This document shows, in pieces, positions 45,647-53,185 of a DNA stretch of 54,273 nt (position 1 is the first letter of the stretch; every line of letters begins with the position of its first letter). The position numbers were made by a program, and so were the translations under genes. The DNA lies in the IMG/VR virus record IMGVR_UViG_3300043431_000269, positions 1 to 54,273 of that record, one strand, 5' to 3'. A model generated the notes under the pieces. The model ran no database searches, was not told where the DNA came from, and saw nothing but the letters and a program-made list of their open reading frames with translations. This stretch comes from a virus.

Positions 45647-48361
45647 ATGGCGGACGCATCCAACACCCCTCTCGCGCGCGCGCTGACCCCGCTGGTGCGC
45701 CGGGTCCGCACCGATGTCACGGCGGTCAAGCGGGCCGACGGCAGCCGCTGGACCAACGAGCCGCTGACCGACGAGGCGCTGCTGCGCCATGTGAACGGCG
45801 GGCCGGCGCGCGGCGTCTGCCCGATCAAGGCCGGCGAGAGCGTGACGATGGTCGCGCTGCTGGACTTCGACAGCCACAAGGGCGAGACGACCTGGCCCGA
45901 GATGATCGCGTGCGCGCGCGCCGTGATCGAGCTGCTGGAGTGCGACGGCAACAAGCCGGTGGCGTTCCGCTCGTCGGGCGGCAAGGGCATTCACATTTAC
46001 CTGCTGTGGGAGCAGCCGCAGGACGCATACAGCGTGCGAGCCTACCTGGCCGACGTGCTCGCGTGCCTGGGCTACGCGAACGGCACCAAGGGCGTGAAAT
46101 TCAGGCAAGTCGAGATTTTCCCCAAGCAAGACGTGGTGGAAATCGGGGGCTACGGAAACCAGTTCATCCTGCCGCTGGCCGGCAAGTCCGAGCCGCTTGA
46201 TCCGCTGTTCGACTACGAGCCGATGGGCAAGGCGTTCATCACGCAGATCGCCTGGGAGGACTCGCCCCCGGTCGAGCGCCGGGCGCGCGAGGAGCGCCAG
46301 ACCGTCAGCGCCAGCAACGACGGGGGGTTCGAGCCGCTGGCGCGCGTGCGCAGCGCGCTGTTCGCCGTGCCCAACCAGCCGGGCGAGTTCGCCGACGCGC
46401 CGGACTACGACCGCTGGCGCGACCTCGTGTTCGCGGTGCATGAAGCCACTGGCGGCTCGCAGGCTGGTCTGGACCTTGTGCTGGAGTGGTCCGAGCAGAA
46501 CCCGGACAAGCACGACCCCAAGTTCCTGACCGAGCGGGTCTGGCCCTACATCAACAGCGCGCAGCAGCGTCGCGGCAGCGCCATCACGCGCGGCACGCTG
46601 TTCGCCGAGGCGGCGCGCCACGATTGGGCCGACACGACCGGGATCGACTCCGATGGCTTCGAGGACGTGCCCCAGCAGCAGATCGCCGAGGCCCGGGCGC
46701 TGATCACGCGCGACAAGGCCGCCGCCGCCGAGACGCGCGCCGAGTCCCTGGGCGAGCGGCGTGACGCCCTGGTGCGCCTGCGCGAGCAGTTCACGGCCGC
46801 CGAGGACTCGATCGCGCTGAAGGCCGTGGCCGTGCCGGCCGCGCGGCTGGTGCTGCAGCAGTTCCCCGACCTGCGCACCGAGGTCTCGGCCATGATCAAG
46901 GCCAGGGCCAAGGACTTCGAGCTGGCGCTGACGCAGAGCGACCTGACGAAGATGCTGGCCGGCCCGAGCCAGCCGACCGTCAAGACGGCGCGCCCGCTCA
47001 CCGAGTTCGGCAATGCCCAGCGCATGCTCGACAAGTTCGGCGACGGGCTGATGTACGTGCCCGAGATCGAGCAGTGGTACGTATGGACCGGCGTCTATTG
47101 GCGCAAGGCCAACGGCGTCGAGATCGAGCACTGCGCCAAGGAGGCCGTGCTGGCGCTGGTTGACGAGATCGACGACATCGACCCCGACAAGTTGGCCGAC
47201 TTCTTCGAGCACTGCCGGCAGTCGCAGCGCGCGGCGATGGTGCGCAATATGGTCACACTCGCTGCCAGCGACCCGAAGGTCATGGTGCCCGTGGCCGAGC
47301 TGGACAAGCACGCGCACTATCTGGGCGTGAAAAACGGCGTGGTGGACCTGCGCACCGGCCAGCTCCTGCCGCCCTCGCAAGAGTGCCGCGTGACGCTCAC
47401 GGCAGGCTGCAACTACGACCCGAACGCCAAGTGCCCGCTGTTCGACCAGACGCTGCTCGACGTGTTCTGCGGCGATCAGGACATGGCCGACTACATGATG
47501 ACGTGCTTCGGGTATGCACTGTGCGGCGAGCCTACGGAAGACAAGATGTTCATCGCCTTCGGCAATGGCTCCAATGGCAAAAGCACAATATTCAACGCCG
47601 TCCGAAAAGCATTCGGTCAATACGCGCGGTCCGCTGACGCCAGTACGTTTTTGTCCGATGGTAAAGGAGGCGGGGCGGGCGGGCCTCGGGAAGACCTCGT
47701 GCGTTTGATGGGAGCCCGATTTGTCTATGTCAACGAGCCGGACGAGAACGGCGAACTGAAGGAGGGCACGGTCAAGTCGATGACAGGCGGCGACGCCATC
47801 CCTGCGCGCGCCATGTTCGCCAAGACCTCGGTCGAGATCGAGCCGACGTGGACCGTGTTCATGCCGACCAACCACAAGCCGATCATCAAGGGCACCGATA
47901 ACGGTATCTGGCGGCGCCTGGTGCTGCTGCCGTTCGAGCGGAATTTCGACGAGGACAAGTCCATCCAGAAAGACCCCCTCCGACAATCCAAGCTGGCGGC
48001 CGAACTGGAAGGAATCCTGGCAGCTCTGGTGCGAGCCGCGATCCGCTTCAAGAAGACGGGTTTCTTCGCTCCTGCGAAGGTTCAGGCTGCCCGGGACGCC
48101 TATCGGACCAACATGGACCTGCTTGCCGAGTGGCTTGAAGAATGCTGCGAGGTCGGAGCCAGCTTTGAGGTGCCGACCCAGCATTTGTGGGCATCGTGGG
48201 AAAGTTACGCGAAAAGTCGCGGACTTTTGAACTACATCAATTCGAGCGTGCGCCTAAGTCGCAGGTTGGACGGCCGGTTTGAGACAAGGAAGGGCACTGG
48301 AGGCATTCGCATGCGAATGGGACTTCGACTAAAGGATGACTTTAGCGAGGTCTTGCCCTAA
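45647..48361 (+). CDS. primase-helicase: archaeo-eukaryotic primase plus SF3 helicase
   Basis: A 904-residue replicative protein. The N-terminal primase has VALLDFDSHKGE (metal-binding Asp residues, about residue 70), FRSSGGKGIHIYLLW (about residues 107-121) and VEIFPKQ. A middle helical domain (WRDLVFAVHEATGGSQAGLDLVLEWSEQNPD) resembles PriCT. The C-terminal SF3 helicase has GNGSNGKS (Walker A, about residues 642-649), RFVYVNEPDENGEL (Walker B region) and VFMPTNHKPIIKG (sensor). It resembles P4-type plasmid primase-helicases. Together with family B polymerase it should suffice for phage replication initiation. Two repeat structures downstream may be its origin. Confidence 0.9.
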   Translation: MADASNTPLARALTPLVRRVRTDVTAVKRADGSRWTNEPLTDEALLRHVNGGPARGVCPIKAGESVTMVALLDFDSHKGETTWPEMIACARAVIELLECDGNKPVAFRSSGGKGIHIYLLWEQPQDAYSVRAYLADVLACLGYANGTKGVKFRQVEIFPKQDVVEIGGYGNQFILPLAGKSEPLDPLFDYEPMGKAFITQIAWEDSPPVERRAREERQTVSASNDGGFEPLARVRSALFAVPNQPGEFADAPDYDRWRDLVFAVHEATGGSQAGLDLVLEWSEQNPDKHDPKFLTERVWPYINSAQQRRGSAITRGTLFAEAARHDWADTTGIDSDGFEDVPQQQIAEARALITRDKAAAAETRAESLGERRDALVRLREQFTAAEDSIALKAVAVPAARLVLQQFPDLRTEVSAMIKARAKDFELALTQSDLTKMLAGPSQPTVKTARPLTEFGNAQRMLDKFGDGLMYVPEIEQWYVWTGVYWRKANGVEIEHCAKEAVLALVDEIDDIDPDKLADFFEHCRQSQRAAMVRNMVTLAASDPKVMVPVAELDKHAHYLGVKNGVVDLRTGQLLPPSQECRVTLTAGCNYDPNAKCPLFDQTLLDVFCGDQDMADYMMTCFGYALCGEPTEDKMFIAFGNGSNGKSTIFNAVRKAFGQYARSADASTFLSDGKGGGAGGPREDLVRLMGARFVYVNEPDENGELKEGTVKSMTGGDAIPARAMFAKTSVEIEPTWTVFMPTNHKPIIKGTDNGIWRRLVLLPFERNFDEDKSIQKDPLRQSKLAAELEGILAALVRAAIRFKKTGFFAPAKVQAARDAYRTNMDLLAEWLEECCEVGASFEVPTQHLWASWESYAKSRGLLNYINSSVRLSRRLDGRFETRKGTGGIRMRMGLRLKDDFSEVLP

Positions 48362-48363
48362 AT

Positions 48364-48461
48364 AGTGGCGGCAGTGGCAGTTTGACCCCATTTTTAAAGT
48401 CTTTCTCACCTCATGTAAGAGAGAGACTTAAAAATGACCTTAATCCGCCACTGCCGCCACT
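48364..48461. repeat. 98-bp nested palindrome after the primase-helicase gene
   Basis: The outer arms AGTGGCGGCAGTGGC (48364-48378) and GCCACTGCCGCCACT (48447-48461) are a perfect 15-bp inverted repeat. Inside, a 12-base spacer on each side leads to an inner stem TTTTTAA-A-GTCTTTCTC (48391-48407) pairing with GAGAGAGACTTAAAAA (48419-48434), with one bulged A and one G-U pair. The loop is 11 bases (48408-48418). Such a large symmetrical structure could be a replication origin, cruciform, or a transcript hairpin. Its end covers an ATG at 48434, which I do not use as a start. Confidence 0.65.
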
Positions 48462-48595
48462 CTGACGAAGTTGTGCAGTTTTTGCGTGGAAATAGAGAGC
48501 TGTTGAGCAATACGCTGGCCGGGCACCAAGCCCTGCCGTCCGAAGAAAGTCCTGCAAAAGATCGCAGGGAAAATTGGTGCAGAGAAAGGTCTGTC

Positions 48596-49051
48596 ATGGA
48601 ACTCAAGAACTCAACCCTCGACGACGTGGCCGCAGTGATCGGCTTCAGCGCGACGCTGCGCCTGGCCGCCTGGTTCGGCGACGGCAGCAACATCTACGTG
48701 CCGGAGAAGATCAGCGAGGGGCAGGTCCTGGCGAACCTGATCGGCCTCACGGCGGCGCGCCGGCTGTGCGACGAGTGGGGCGGCCAGCACCTCGCGCTGC
48801 CGCGCCTGCGGGCCTACGAGGACGACGTGAAGCGCCGCATCATCGCCAGGATGCTGGAGCACAACTTCAGCACCCGCGAGGTGGCGACGCACATGAGGAT
48901 GACCGAGCGCCGGATTCAGCAGATCGCGCGCGAGCTGGAGGCCGCAGGGCTGATCGACGTGATCGCGCCGAAGCGCAAGAAGCCGGTCGAGGCGATGCCG
49001 GCAAAGACGGGCGGGATTTGGGGCGGGATTTGGGACGGGCTCGGGAGCTGA
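48596..49051 (+). CDS. Mor-like transcriptional activator
   Basis: A 151-residue protein with Mor/C-type features: LDDVAAVIGFSATLRLAAWFGDGSNIYVPE, then IGLTAARRLCDEWGGQHLALPR and a C-terminal helix-turn-helix (FSTREVATHMRMTERRIQQIARELEAAG). In Mu and related phages these activate middle and late promoters. It is a good candidate for activating the virion arm. I chose ATG 48596 after GAAAGG; a longer frame from 48434 begins in the large hairpin and its first 54 residues look random. Confidence 0.75.
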   Translation: MELKNSTLDDVAAVIGFSATLRLAAWFGDGSNIYVPEKISEGQVLANLIGLTAARRLCDEWGGQHLALPRLRAYEDDVKRRIIARMLEHNFSTREVATHMRMTERRIQQIARELEAAGLIDVIAPKRKKPVEAMPAKTGGIWGGIWDGLGS

Positions 49052-49068
49052 AACTGCAGCAAAAATAC

Positions 49069-49152
49069 CCCTGCAAAAACCTCCCTGAAAAAACCTCCCT
49101 GAAAAAACCTCCCTGAAAAAACCTTCCTGAAAAAGACCCCTGCAAAAAGCGC
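49069..49152. repeat. six 14-bp tandem repeats (iteron-like)
   Basis: Units of CCCTGAAAAAACCT repeat head-to-tail from 49069 to 49152: three exact copies (49083-49124) flanked by variants (CCCTGCAAAAACCT at 49069-49082, TCCTGAAAAAGACC at 49125-49138, a degenerate last unit). They lie after the primase-helicase and Mor-like genes. Short direct repeats of this kind next to a replication gene are typical of iteron-type origins. The 14-bp period (about 1.3 turns) is unlike the 20-22 bp of classical iterons. The minus strand would read T-rich runs (TTTTTTCAGGGAGG). Confidence 0.6.
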
Positions 49153-49223
49153 CAGTGGAAACACCACTTTCGAGAGCTTTGCACTTAGCTGCAGAACCCA
49201 GCCGCACCAACTGAAAGACCGCG

Positions 49224-49439
49224 ATGGACGACAAGATTCGCATAGCACTGCAAGACATCATCGACAAGCAGATCAGGCCGTTGTTCGGCGACTCGACGGT
49301 GCTGCTCACGCTGGTCGCCCGGCACTCGGCAGGGCAGCGCAGCGGCTTCGCCGTGTTGAGCAACGACCCCGAGATTGCGGCGATCTTTCAGGTCGATGGC
49401 GCGAGCTTGGCGGCCCAGCACGGGCAGCGGCTGCAGTGA
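49224..49439 (+). CDS. small hypothetical protein
   Basis: A 71-residue protein (KIRIALQDIIDKQIRPLFGDSTVLLTLVARHS, then GFAVLSNDPEIAAIFQVDG), a small alpha-beta protein. It begins 72 bases after the 14-bp repeats and is followed by a strong hairpin. No ribosome-binding site stronger than GAAAGACC is visible. No family recognised. Confidence 0.55.
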   Translation: MDDKIRIALQDIIDKQIRPLFGDSTVLLTLVARHSAGQRSGFAVLSNDPEIAAIFQVDGASLAAQHGQRLQ

Positions 49440-49442
49440 GGT

Positions 49443-49486
49443 GGCCCGCAGGCGGCGATGCGGAGGATCATGGCCGCCTGCGGGCC
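49443..49486. terminator. 14-bp hairpin between convergent genes
   Basis: GGCCCGCAGGCGGC (49443-49456) and GCCGCCTGCGGGCC (49473-49486) are a perfect inverted repeat with a 16-base loop. It lies between the plus-strand gene ending at 49439 and the minus-strand gene ending at 49491. No T-run follows on either strand, so it may need Rho or act as a barrier or RNA stabiliser. Confidence 0.5.
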
Positions 49487-49490
49487 GAGA

Positions 49491-49778
49491 TCAGTCCGGT
49501 AGGCTGTGCATGTACCGGACCGTGCTCGCGGCGCGCTCCAGCGCCCGTACAGCGGCCCACACGGGGCCTGGGCTGAGACTGTTGCCCTTCAGATAGGCCG
49601 AGACACAAGCGTCACCTAAGTCCATCAGGCTTTTCAAGTCTACCTTCTTGCGTCTCGCCACCTCCGCAAGTGCCGACCTACTCAAGTAGATCATGCACGC
49701 TAGGCGTAGCTCTTGTTCAGTGTGCTCAGTTGCGAGGGCCGATACGATGGCGAGTTCTTCCTCTCTTTCTAATGCCAT
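49491..49778 (-). CDS. hypothetical protein
   Basis: A 95-residue protein, mostly helical with acidic start (EREEELAIVSALATEHTEQELRLACMIYL, RSALAEVARRKKVDLKSLM, PVWAAVRALERAAS). Possibly a small DNA-binding or regulatory protein. A TTGACA box lies just upstream on the minus strand but no -10 follows at a suitable distance. No ribosome-binding site is clear. Confidence 0.5.
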   Translation of the reverse strand: MALEREEELAIVSALATEHTEQELRLACMIYLSRSALAEVARRKKVDLKSLMDLGDACVSAYLKGNSLSPGPVWAAVRALERAASTVRYMHSLPD

Positions 49779-50130
49779 GTTCGTGCCACTGATTTGTCAA
49801 GACTTCTACTGCACTACACTTAATCCTCCTGCTTCTGAGGTTGCAACGTGTCCCGCCGTGTAGCCGACAACCCTCAGTTGCTGGCGCTGCTAGGCGTATA
49901 GGAATAAAAATTGAACGGGAGGGTACTCCCACCCCCGGGGTGTTCAATTCTATACATTGTGTTGCACCGCAGTAAAGCCGTTTATGACAATCAGCAACTG
50001 CTACGGGTCTTTACCGATCAAGAAGTTGCCGGAGATTGTTGCGAAAAAGCGCGAGCCCCTTTCCGGTTGATCCCCGTCAATCCATCCCCGTCCCGTTCGC
50101 GCTGGCGCTGCAGCGCCTGGCGGTCCCAGA
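49779..50130. other. non-coding region left of the 29-bp array
   Basis: No gene is supported. The stretch has a nested hairpin: ATTGAAC (49910-49916) with GTTCAAT (49942-49948), enclosing GGGAG/CTCCC (49917-49921, 49926-49930). Next it holds a leading degenerate copy of the 29-bp unit near 50101-50130. With the array it forms a 900-bp gap. I see no -10/-35 pair I would trust here. Confidence 0.4.
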
Positions 50131-50560
50131 GCTCGACCTGCAGCGCCAGCGGTCCCAGAGCTCGACCTGCAGCGCCAGCGGTCCCAGAGCTCGACCTGCA
50201 GCGCCAGCGGTCCCAGAGCTCGACCTGCAGCGCCAGCGGTCACTAGGCTCGACCTGCAGCGCCAGCGGTCCCTAGGCTCGACCTGCAGTGCCAGCGGTCC
50301 CTAGGCTCGACCTGCAGCGCCAGCGGTCCCAGAGCTCGACCTGCAGCGCCAGCGGTCCCTAGGCTCGACCTGCAGCGCCAGCGGTCCCTAGGCTCGACCT
50401 GCAGCGCCAGCGGTCCCTAGGCTCGACCTGCAGCGCCAGCGGTCCCTAGGCTCGACCTGCAGCGCCTGGCGGTCCCTAGGCTCGACCTGCAGCGCCAGCG
50501 GTCTCTAGGCTCGACCTGCAGCGCCAGCGGCCCCAGAGCTCGACCTGCAGCGGCTATCGG
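50131..50560. repeat. 29-bp tandem array, 15 copies
   Basis: Fifteen head-to-tail units of about 29 bp starting with GCTCGACCTGCAGCGCCAGC at 50131, 50160, 50189, 50218, 50247, 50276, 50305, 50334, 50363, 50392, 50421, 50450, 50480, 50509 and 50538 (the last is partial). Two main types alternate in the last bases (CCCAGA or CCCTAG). Each unit has GACC/GGTC arms and a CTGCAG. There are no spacers, so it is not a CRISPR array. The period does not favour coding because 29 is not a multiple of 3. Possible roles are a partition or origin-like array, a protein-binding array, or a recombination site. Confidence 0.9.
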
Positions 50561-50610
50561 CCTGCGCCTGGCAGGCTTTAGTGCGCGGGTTCGAAACCGA
50601 AACGCGAAAA

Positions 50611-50656
50611 AGCCTAGGGGTCGCCATGCTTTCGCATGACGACCCCTAGGCGCTTT
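50611..50656. terminator. bidirectional terminator
   Basis: A 12-bp stem GCCTAGGGGTCG (50612-50623) with CGACCCCTAGGC (50640-50651), plus CATG/CATG inside (50625-50628, 50635-50638) and a 6-base loop. On the plus strand TTTCATTTTTT follows; on the minus strand TTTTT follows at once. It should end the minus-strand accessory operon and stop any plus-strand transcript from the repeat array. Confidence 0.85.
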
Positions 50657-50727
50657 CATTTTTTGGCCGTGGCGGCCGGGTTACATGGTAAACCCCTCAA
50701 CACCCGGAACTTCCCGGGTCAGCAATC

Positions 50728-50958
50728 CTACTTCATTGCGGTCTTCATGTGCCGCGTCCAGCCGAAAAGAAGCTCTATCGCCGCGTCCACATGCGCGGGG
50801 GATGTCGCAGGCTCGCACTTGCGCATGTAGGCCCTGCACGCCGTCCCGCTCGCATCGTCTGCCGTATGACAGGTGATTTCGTGCGGCCGGTCCTTCGGGT
50901 TGTCCAGCCAGAAAATAGCAGGCTTTCCACTGGCGTTTATTTTGATTTCGAGTTTCAT
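50728..50958 (-). CDS. hypothetical protein, last gene of the accessory operon
   Basis: A 76-residue protein (MKLEIKINASGKPAIFWLDNPKD, then CHTADDASGTACRAYMRK, AIELLFGWTRHMKT). It has a beta-hairpin-like start and two Cys. The ribosome-binding site is AAGGGAAA. A bidirectional terminator follows. The gap before it holds a 9-codon micro-ORF. Confidence 0.6.
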   Translation of the reverse strand: MKLEIKINASGKPAIFWLDNPKDRPHEITCHTADDASGTACRAYMRKCEPATSPAHVDAAIELLFGWTRHMKTAMK

Positions 50959-50977
50959 GGTTTCCCTTCAGTCAGAT

Positions 50978-51007
50978 TCAATCGACATTGAATTTCCCAG
51001 TCAACAT
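50978..51007 (-). other. 9-codon micro-ORF after the first repeat cassette
   Basis: The first intergenic cassette ends in a ribosome-binding site and ATG at 51007, like the other copies. Here the frame is only MLTGKFNVD and a stop. In the other three copies the ATG/GTG opens a full gene. It may be the remnant of a lost gene, or a leader peptide for the 76-residue gene. Confidence 0.4.
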
Positions 51008-51092
51008 TTTGATTTCCCCTTTTGCGGCACCGTGCCGGACATGCCCACTGCAGGAATGGGCAAGTGCGACTATCGCGACTAGCGCGAGATCA
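51008..51092 (-). repeat. intergenic cassette, copy 1 (diverged)
   Basis: An 85-bp copy of the intergenic cassette, more diverged than the others. On the minus strand it starts with the TGA stop of the 198-residue gene, then CTCGCGCTAGTCGC, a TTGCCCATTCCTGCAGTGGG segment, CGGCACGGTGCCG and GGGGAAATCAAAATG. It lacks the TAATAT present in the other copies. Confidence 0.75.
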
Positions 51093-51686
51093 CGCCGTGA
51101 CGATATCGCGTGTTTCCCAGTAACGACGCTGTCGAGCTTCGCGCAACGCCGCGCGCCAGGCTTGCCGCTTTTGATCGAACACTGATTCGGCGATTCTGGC
51201 GGCCATTTCCTTTGCCTCGTTCTCGACATAGTCCATGTCTTCGCGCGAGCATCCGTAATCGAAACCCCAGCACGAGTCGGACTCGATTTCTTCGCCGTCA
51301 GCATTCAGCGCAGTAACAGTGATCCCGATGTAATACCGTTCACCAGTCAACCATTCGCGGCAATGCTCCATATCCCGCATCACGGCAGCGCGGACAATCT
51401 GGCGCTTAGTCATCACAGAAGTGTTGCCAGAGATTCCCCAGCCTTCAGACTTCGCCTTTTCGGTCGTTCCTTTGAAGTCATACAACCAGTAATGCCCACG
51501 GTCGGAATGGATGATCACCTCCCCGGGCGATTTCTCGGGGCGGCCGTAATGGGCGATAGCTTTGCGAATAATCCCGTGGCCGTCGCATTCATCCCATGGC
51601 ATGCCGTGGTCATTGTCATATGCGAGTTCAATTCGCACGGGTATCCCGTGAAGAACGATGGTTTCTGTATTAAAGGCTTCAGACAC
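51090..51686 (-). CDS. hypothetical accessory protein
   Basis: A 198-residue protein that begins at GTG 51686 directly after a cassette. It is aromatic- and acidic-rich (VRIELAYDNDHGMPWDECDGHG, GEVIIHSDRGHYWLYDFKGTTEKAKSEGWG, ITVTALNADGEEIESDSCWGFDYGCSREDMDYVENEAKEMAARIAE). It looks like a cytosolic alpha-beta protein. Such accessory genes in phages often act on host functions. I recognise no family. Confidence 0.65.
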   Translation of the reverse strand: MSEAFNTETIVLHGIPVRIELAYDNDHGMPWDECDGHGIIRKAIAHYGRPEKSPGEVIIHSDRGHYWLYDFKGTTEKAKSEGWGISGNTSVMTKRQIVRAAVMRDMEHCREWLTGERYYIGITVTALNADGEEIESDSCWGFDYGCSREDMDYVENEAKEMAARIAESVFDQKRQAWRAALREARQRRYWETRDIVTA

Positions 51687-51762
51687 TTCGATTTCCCCTT
51701 TTGCGGCACTGTGCCGATATTACCCACTGCGAGAATGGGCAATAGCGACTAGCGCGAGATCA
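51687..51762 (-). repeat. intergenic cassette, copy 2
   Basis: A 76-bp cassette that is the whole gap between two genes. Minus-strand order: the TGA of the 299-residue gene, CTCGCGCTAGTCGCTATTGCC, GTGGGTAATATCGGC, CGGCACAGTGCCG (6-bp stem with 1-base loop), AAAAGGGGAAATCGAA and GTG. It differs from copy 3 at only two positions. Confidence 0.85.
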
Positions 51763-52659
51763 AGCGGCCTGTCCCAGTTCGGAGCTGATCAGTCCGAGGG
51801 ATTCGGCCATTTTGTAAATCTCGGAATAGGGGATGTCGTGGCAACCAACGACAATCGACCCATTGGCGCGAATCATCTCCAGCATGTAATGACCAACGCG
51901 CGTACCGTTGATGGCGACATCCCTGCCGGTACGCCTAGCGGCTTCGATCATCGGCCAGATACTTGATGCCGCCGAAACGGGGATGTCAGCGCCGCGCGAC
52001 GTTTGGATGACCTGCAGTTCGATATTGACCCGAAGCGCAACCGGGAAGTCAGAAAACCCCGAAACGCTCACCTGCTTGCCTTGAATCCAGGCATTCAACC
52101 TACCTTCTGCTTCGCGCATGCGGGCGATACGCGCGATTTCCTCGCGTTCGCGCCGGCCAGCCTCATATTTGAGCATCACCTCGCGGAGGTATTCGAGGTT
52201 GCTCGTATCGAACGGGGTACATCCGCCACGCTCACCTTCAGGAAGCGCCGCCAGGTAGGCGTTAGCGTTCGCTGCCGTCAGGAGTGCGGCCGCCTTTCGA
52301 GCATCTCGCGTCCGTTGCAGAATCCGTGGCGCTTCGGCGGATCCGAGGGCCGCGACGATTTCTTCTTGCGCCTGGCGCATGTTGGCGGCCGCAGTGTTGG
52401 CCGGGTCATGGCAAAAGACGACCTTGTAATGGCGCGCAGCGGAACGGGCGCAACGGATGTGCGCCGCCGTGGTATTGCTATAGATTCGAGTCGTGAAGGC
52501 GACTGCGCCGGACGGCAGAATGCGGGCTATGCAGAAATGACGCCCGTAACTGAAGCAACTATCCCCGTTGAAAAACACGTTTCCCGAACGGCCCTCGGAT
52601 TGGACTTGATTCGCCCAGTAATGAAAAACCTCATTCGATGACTTAAGAGCTTTGCGCAT
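51760..52659 (-). CDS. hypothetical accessory protein
   Basis: A 299-residue protein starting at ATG 52659, directly after a cassette. The N-terminal half contains CFSYGRHFCIARIL, HYKVVFCHDPANTAAANMRQAQEEIVAAL, and the middle has a charged coiled coil (EAGRREREEIARIARMREAEGRLNAW). The C-terminus is alpha-beta (MIRANGSIVVGCHDIPYSEIYKMAESLGL). I recognise no family with certainty. A related-looking style of His/Cys residues is seen in the neighbours. Confidence 0.65.
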   Translation of the reverse strand: MRKALKSSNEVFHYWANQVQSEGRSGNVFFNGDSCFSYGRHFCIARILPSGAVAFTTRIYSNTTAAHIRCARSAARHYKVVFCHDPANTAAANMRQAQEEIVAALGSAEAPRILQRTRDARKAAALLTAANANAYLAALPEGERGGCTPFDTSNLEYLREVMLKYEAGRREREEIARIARMREAEGRLNAWIQGKQVSVSGFSDFPVALRVNIELQVIQTSRGADIPVSAASSIWPMIEAARRTGRDVAINGTRVGHYMLEMIRANGSIVVGCHDIPYSEIYKMAESLGLISSELGQAA

Positions 52660-52735
52660 TTCGATTTCCCCTTTTTCGGCACCGTGCCGATATTACCCAC
52701 TGCGAGAATGGGCAATAGCGACTAGCGCGAGATCA
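52660..52735 (-). repeat. intergenic cassette, copy 3
   Basis: A 76-bp cassette, nearly the same as copy 2. It begins at the TGA stop of the 150-residue gene and ends at AAAAAGGGGAAATCGAA just before ATG 52659. It contains CGGCACGGTGCCG, a perfect hairpin, and TAATAT. Confidence 0.85.
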
Positions 52736-53185
52736 GATCGGGGCGTATTTAAGCGCGTAGCCGCCCGCATTGTCTGGCACGCCGTTACGTGTACCGTGAG
52801 GTTCCGGCGTACCGTGAGGCCACATTGCGGAGCCGAGGTAATAAAAACCCATGTCCATGCTGCAACCGGAAACTTTCAATCCACCGTCGCGCCCTATTTT
52901 CCATCCCAACAAGACAGACGCCCTGCAAGTGATATCCACCATTTTGCCATGGTAGACGACAAAAAGGCTGATTGTGCGAGACATGCCCGAGGACGAAACG
53001 GACCGAACCCGCGCGTAAATGGTGGACCCTGGCTCAATCATTTCGAGCAGGCTGGCGCGAGCTTGATTGTATAGCTCGCGATCGCCTTCGGCGGCCGACA
53101 CGCGGACCGAATCATTGTAGTATTCAGGATGTTCAGTGGTGAACACTCGCCCGTTGGGTGCTTTTAAGTATTGAAGTTTCGCCAT
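52733..53185 (-). CDS. hypothetical accessory protein
   Basis: A 150-residue protein beginning right after a cassette. The middle, IYARVRSVSSSGMSRTISLFVVYHGKMVDIT, reads like a small beta domain found in some phage proteins with the SSSGMSR pattern. The C-terminus is Gly-rich (GCSMDMGFYYLGSAMWPHGTPEPHG). Function unknown. Confidence 0.65.
   Translation of the reverse strand: MAKLQYLKAPNGRVFTTEHPEYYNDSVRVSAAEGDRELYNQARASLLEMIEPGSTIYARVRSVSSSGMSRTISLFVVYHGKMVDITCRASVLLGWKIGRDGGLKVSGCSMDMGFYYLGSAMWPHGTPEPHGTRNGVPDNAGGYALKYAPI

Noticed and set aside
45602-48184. 860-residue minus-strand frame under the primase-helicase
   Set aside because: Antisense shadow. The plus strand has clear primase and SF3 motifs in the same bases.
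48434-48595. 54-residue extension of the Mor-like protein
   Set aside because: The extension starts in the inner hairpin, looks random, and the ATG at 48596 has a good GAAAGG site.
49911-50246. Coding frame entering the 29-bp array
   Set aside because: The array period is not a multiple of three and the frame is only Arg/Pro/Ser repeats.
50131-50560. CRISPR array
   Set aside because: The 29-bp unit length fits a CRISPR repeat, but units are directly adjacent with no unique spacers and no cas genes nearby.
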